From NCBI RefSeq assembly GCF_963678845.1, contig NZ_OY787464.1:868001-932000 (forward strand): a stretch of DNA of 64,000 nt, in the 5' to 3' direction. The position numbers and the translations under genes were made by a program. Each line of letters begins with the position of its first letter. Position 1 is the stretch's first letter. This DNA is from an uncultured Bacteroides sp. (GTDB lineage: Bacteria; Bacteroidota; Bacteroidia; Bacteroidales; Bacteroidaceae). Below, piece after piece: positions 61,572-64,000 of the stretch. The notes beneath the pieces were generated by a model, which saw nothing but the letters and a program-made list of their open reading frames with translations, was not told the DNA's origin and ran no database searches.

Positions 61572-61967
61572 CTATCCTCTAAAAATCATTTCCCTAATTT
61601 TCTCTACAGTATCATATTTTTCAAAGCCAATAGAGTATTCACCTTTAAGTGTATCAAGTCTCTTTTTGTAAATTTCAACCAGTTTTGCGTATTCTGCAGG
61701 ATAGTCAAATTGCATTGCTCTGGTTGCACTATTATATAATTCGTATACGTCGTTAATGAAGCATCTGAAATAGATTTCGTATGCTTTATCATAATAGCCT
61801 GCTAAAGTTTCAAGTTTAGCTGTATTCCAATCTTGGTTATCAATGCCATTGATAGACCTTTTAATCTTCTTTACGTCATTTGTCATTCCCCAAACTTTAA
61901 AGAAGAGGATTATTTGGAGTATTCCAACAATTAACATTAATGTTGGTAAGAATTGGTACAGAATCAT
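61572..61967 (-). CDS. Single-TM protein of unknown function
   Basis: From the ATG at 61967 (MILYQFLPTLM) it encodes 131 residues: one transmembrane helix (LMLIVGILQIILFFKVW), then a helical cytoplasmic part (TAKLETLAGYYDKAYEIYFRCFINDVYELY). The in-frame start at 62051 adds 28 residues but lies upstream of a good -7 element, so I prefer the shorter form. Unknown function. Confidence 0.6.
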   Translation of the reverse strand: MILYQFLPTLMLIVGILQIILFFKVWGMTNDVKKIKRSINGIDNQDWNTAKLETLAGYYDKAYEIYFRCFINDVYELYNSATRAMQFDYPAEYAKLVEIYKKRLDTLKGEYSIGFEKYDTVEKIREMIFRG

Positions 61968-62305
61968 TCTGCTGTATGTTTTATTTTCTAAACAAAAGTA
62001 ATTAATCTTTTGATAAGAAAGAACAATCAGGTAATATTTATTTAATATCATTAATTTATCCTATCAAGATCAATCACATGAAAATTTTCTATCTGAGTAA
62101 TGTAAGAAAGGATGTTAATTAGTTCAAAAGCAAGCAATAAAAAAATCTTGTAGAAAACTAGAGAAAGAGTAAGTTGTTACTGACTGATATAGTACTCTGT
62201 TGTGTATCCGCATTATTTTGTATCAGAAAAGTAGTAGTTGTTGTTAGTATGCATTAAATAGAACAATCTAAAAATGTATAGATAAAGTCTTTTAATGAGA
62301 TTTAT
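61968..62305. other. Intergenic region, 338 bp
   Basis: It contains the promoter element for the gene at 61572 near its left end. The rest is AT-rich with no open frame, hairpin or repeat that stands out. Confidence 0.5.
61993..62000 (-). promoter_or_regulatory. Promoter -7 element of the single-TM protein gene
   Basis: On the minus strand it reads TACTTTTG, a TAnnTTTG match, 26 nt before the ATG at 61967. It decides the choice of start. Confidence 0.5.
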
Positions 62306-63004
62306 TCAAAGCTTCTCAATCCTTTCATAGAAACGCTTTTTGTATAAATCTCCAACAGGAATACACTTACCAGAGATATTAATGCGATTTCGTTCAATGG
62401 ATTCAATTTTGGATAGAGCCACAACATAGGATTTATGAACTTGAATAAATTGATCTTCAGGAAGTTGTTCTAACATGGATTTTATGCTTTGCTTGGTCAA
62501 GATCTTTTTTCCGGGGAGATATATCTTTAAATATCCCTGCATTCCTTCGATATACAGAATATCGTCAATATGTACATTTTCACGACGATATTCTGTTTTA
62601 ATGAAGATTTGTGATCCGCTGTTCTCACTATTAAGGGCTCTCTTCAATTTTAAATCATCAAAGACTTTATTAACCGCTGCCAGAAACCTTTCAAAAGAAT
62701 AGGGTTTGAGCAAATAATCAAAGACACTTAACTCATACCCTTTTAAGGCATAGTCTGAATAAGCAGAGGTAATGACTACATAAGGTTTTGAAGAAAGATT
62801 TTCAAGCAACTGAATACCGGTAATCTTTTCCATCTGAATATCAAGAAAAAGTAAATCTACGGTGCGTGTGTTTAGAAATTGTAATCCCTCTAAAGCATTA
62901 TCAAAACTGCCTTCCAGCTTAAGCAGGGGTATTTGCGCTATAAAGCTTTCCAGTTTTTCTGCTGCCAAGGGTTCATCTTCTACGATAATGCAAGATAAAG
63001 TCAT
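62306..63004 (-). CDS. LytTR-family response regulator
   Basis: A 232-residue regulator. The receiver domain (1-125) has the acidic pocket (VEDEP), the phosphoacceptor Asp 55 (LLFLDIQM), the conserved Thr/Ser (VITSAY) and Lys (LLKPY). The C-terminal LytTR DNA-binding domain (about 135-232) has IFIKTEYRRENVHIDDILYIEGMQGYLKIYLPG and FIQVHKSYVVAL. The start overlaps the kinase stop by 4 nt, so the two form a two-component pair. The target genes are unknown. Confidence 0.92.
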   Translation of the reverse strand: MTLSCIIVEDEPLAAEKLESFIAQIPLLKLEGSFDNALEGLQFLNTRTVDLLFLDIQMEKITGIQLLENLSSKPYVVITSAYSDYALKGYELSVFDYLLKPYSFERFLAAVNKVFDDLKLKRALNSENSGSQIFIKTEYRRENVHIDDILYIEGMQGYLKIYLPGKKILTKQSIKSMLEQLPEDQFIQVHKSYVVALSKIESIERNRINISGKCIPVGDLYKKRFYERIEKL

Positions 63005-64000
63005 AACTTAATGATTAATTGAATCTTAAAGGTATTTGATTTTTTAATTATTTGCAAGTCATGTTTCCCCGGATACAGCAAAGCAAGACGTCTTTTTACA
63101 TTTTCCAATCCAACGCCTGATTGAACATCTGGCTTTAGCATTCTTTCCGTATCAAAGTAGTTTACACAAGTGAATTCCAATACGTTTCCATCCAAACGAA
63201 TACTTGTATCAATTACCGGCATTGGCTCTGCATAACATGAATGTTTAAATGCATTTTCCACAAAAGGGATAAACAACATCGGAGCTACTTGTATGTTACT
63301 AACATCGGGCTCCGGAAAAGAGAACCTGATATAATCGCTGTTTTTAAATCGCAATTGCTGAAGTTGTATATAACTTGTGAGGTAATCAATTTCCCTTTGT
63401 AAAGGCACAGCATCTGTTTTGGTCTCGTAAATCATATACCTAAGCATCCCGGACAAAGTGATAAGCATTTTCGAAGCATCCTTTGGTGATTTAATGATCA
63501 GGGAATCAATGTTATTCAACGTATTGAATAGGAAATGAGGATTGACCTGTGATTTGAGCAACTCTAGTTCGTTTTTCAGATTCTTGTTCTCAATCTCTGA
63601 TTTCACCTGAATATTGGAGAACCATTTTTCAAAGCCTCTCACCAGACATCCACACTGAGCAATAATGAACGAGCCAACCATTGGTGGCAAAAAGATATGG
63701 TAATCAAACAAATTGAAATCAGAAAAGAAAAACTTTATAAACACAAAAAAAATGGCTGAAACCATTACACTTAGAGTAATGGACAGAATGAGATACTTTA
63801 CAAGCTGACTTTTCTCAAAGTAACGTATCAGGCAATAATAGGATGTATAAAAAATCACAGCAGCCCAAACAAAATTGATATAAAATTGGGGAGTTAAATC
63901 CTGCAATGCAACAAAGACTTCTCCCCTTGGCATTACTTCCATTAACAGGTAAAACAATACGTAAACCACCCAGAAAAGAGAATGAATAAGTATTTTCAGA
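63001..64000 (-). CDS. LytS-like sensor histidine kinase (5' end outside window)
   Basis: The frame remains open to the window edge beyond the GTG at 63969 (reading LKILIHSLFWVVYVLFYL), so the start lies outside. At least four hydrophobic segments form the sensor region. A coiled coil leads to the His_kinase motif QVNPHFLFNTLNNIDSLI, with the phosphoacceptor His. The ATP-binding N box is IPFVENAFKHSCYAEP and the G box GVGLENVKRRLALLYPG. It is translationally coupled to the LytTR regulator downstream. Confidence 0.88.
   Translation of the reverse strand, partial: LKILIHSLFWVVYVLFYLLMEVMPRGEVFVALQDLTPQFYINFVWAAVIFYTSYYCLIRYFEKSQLVKYLILSITLSVMVSAIFFVFIKFFFSDFNLFDYHIFLPPMVGSFIIAQCGCLVRGFEKWFSNIQVKSEIENKNLKNELELLKSQVNPHFLFNTLNNIDSLIIKSPKDASKMLITLSGMLRYMIYETKTDAVPLQREIDYLTSYIQLQQLRFKNSDYIRFSFPEPDVSNIQVAPMLFIPFVENAFKHSCYAEPMPVIDTSIRLDGNVLEFTCVNYFDTERMLKPDVQSGVGLENVKRRLALLYPGKHDLQIIKKSNTFKIQLIIKL

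Noticed and set aside
1..64000. CRISPR array, tRNA or rRNA genes
   Set aside because: I looked for regular spaced repeats, cloverleaf-like segments and conserved rRNA stretches and saw none. This was by eye, so a tRNA could have been missed.

Overview
The window looks like a chromosomal segment of a Bacteroides-type bacterium (order Bacteroidales). The DNA is AT-rich. Many upstream regions carry the Bacteroidetes -7 element TAnnTTTG instead of an E. coli-type -10 box. There are few strong Shine-Dalgarno sequences and many lipoproteins with short signal peptides. The gene content is typical of gut or anaerobic polysaccharide degraders: GH31, GH2 and GH3 enzymes, an FHS sugar transporter, a NUDIX-type arabinose regulator, a VirE/BT4734-type protein with HU, and LytTR regulation. 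The species is not resolved.

Layout. 1-5.7 kb: core genes rlmH, a secreted endonuclease/exonuclease/phosphatase, a beta-helix lipoprotein, pepD, and an OmpH/Skp-like lipoprotein. 5.7-7.5 kb: an IS1182-type insertion sequence that split a bidirectional terminator. 7.5-15.2 kb: an AraC regulator divergent from a tripartite RND efflux operon that ends in an LpxA-like acyltransferase. 15.3-16.8 kb: a phosphoesterase lipoprotein and an outer-membrane protein. 16.8-17.3 kb: a non-coding interval of GTGAGGG repeats. 17.3-24.8 kb: M16 peptidase, DivIC-like protein, dnaX, and a queuosine-precursor operon (transporter-queC-queF) whose leader folds like a preQ1-I riboswitch. 25-26.5 kb: a FadL-type porin. 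26.8-34.5 kb: GH31-GH2-GH3, a probable xyloglucan exo-enzyme set. 34.8-47.1 kb: galactose and arabinose use (galM, sugar transporter, galK, secreted mutarotase, araR, araD, araA, araB) feeding transketolase and rpiB.

47.3-62.3 kb is accessory DNA. It holds a VirE-type ATPase, an IS110-family element with structured non-coding flank, an inverted tandem-repeat locus, a helically phased palindrome array in front of an HU-like gene, and a KilA-N protein. It also holds an eroded HigB/HigA locus, a TonB fragment fused in frame to a GIY-YIG ORF, a 12-TPR protein with a DUF2971-like C-terminus, and several small secreted or membrane proteins. 62.3-64 kb: a LytTR response regulator and its LytS-like kinase, cut by the window edge.

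Functional reading. The secreted glycosidases release xylose, galactose and glucose. Mutarotases in the periplasm and cytoplasm, the transporter and galK handle galactose. The araA/B/D products and the transketolase/RpiB pair move pentoses into the pentose phosphate pathway, and AraR probably controls this. The accessory region is the best place for new biology. The candidates are the TPR-DUF2971 unit, the VirE/HU module with its DNA repeats, and the IS110 non-coding flank. The preQ1-type leader is the clearest single regulatory find. All calls rest on reading the sequence; no database search was run.
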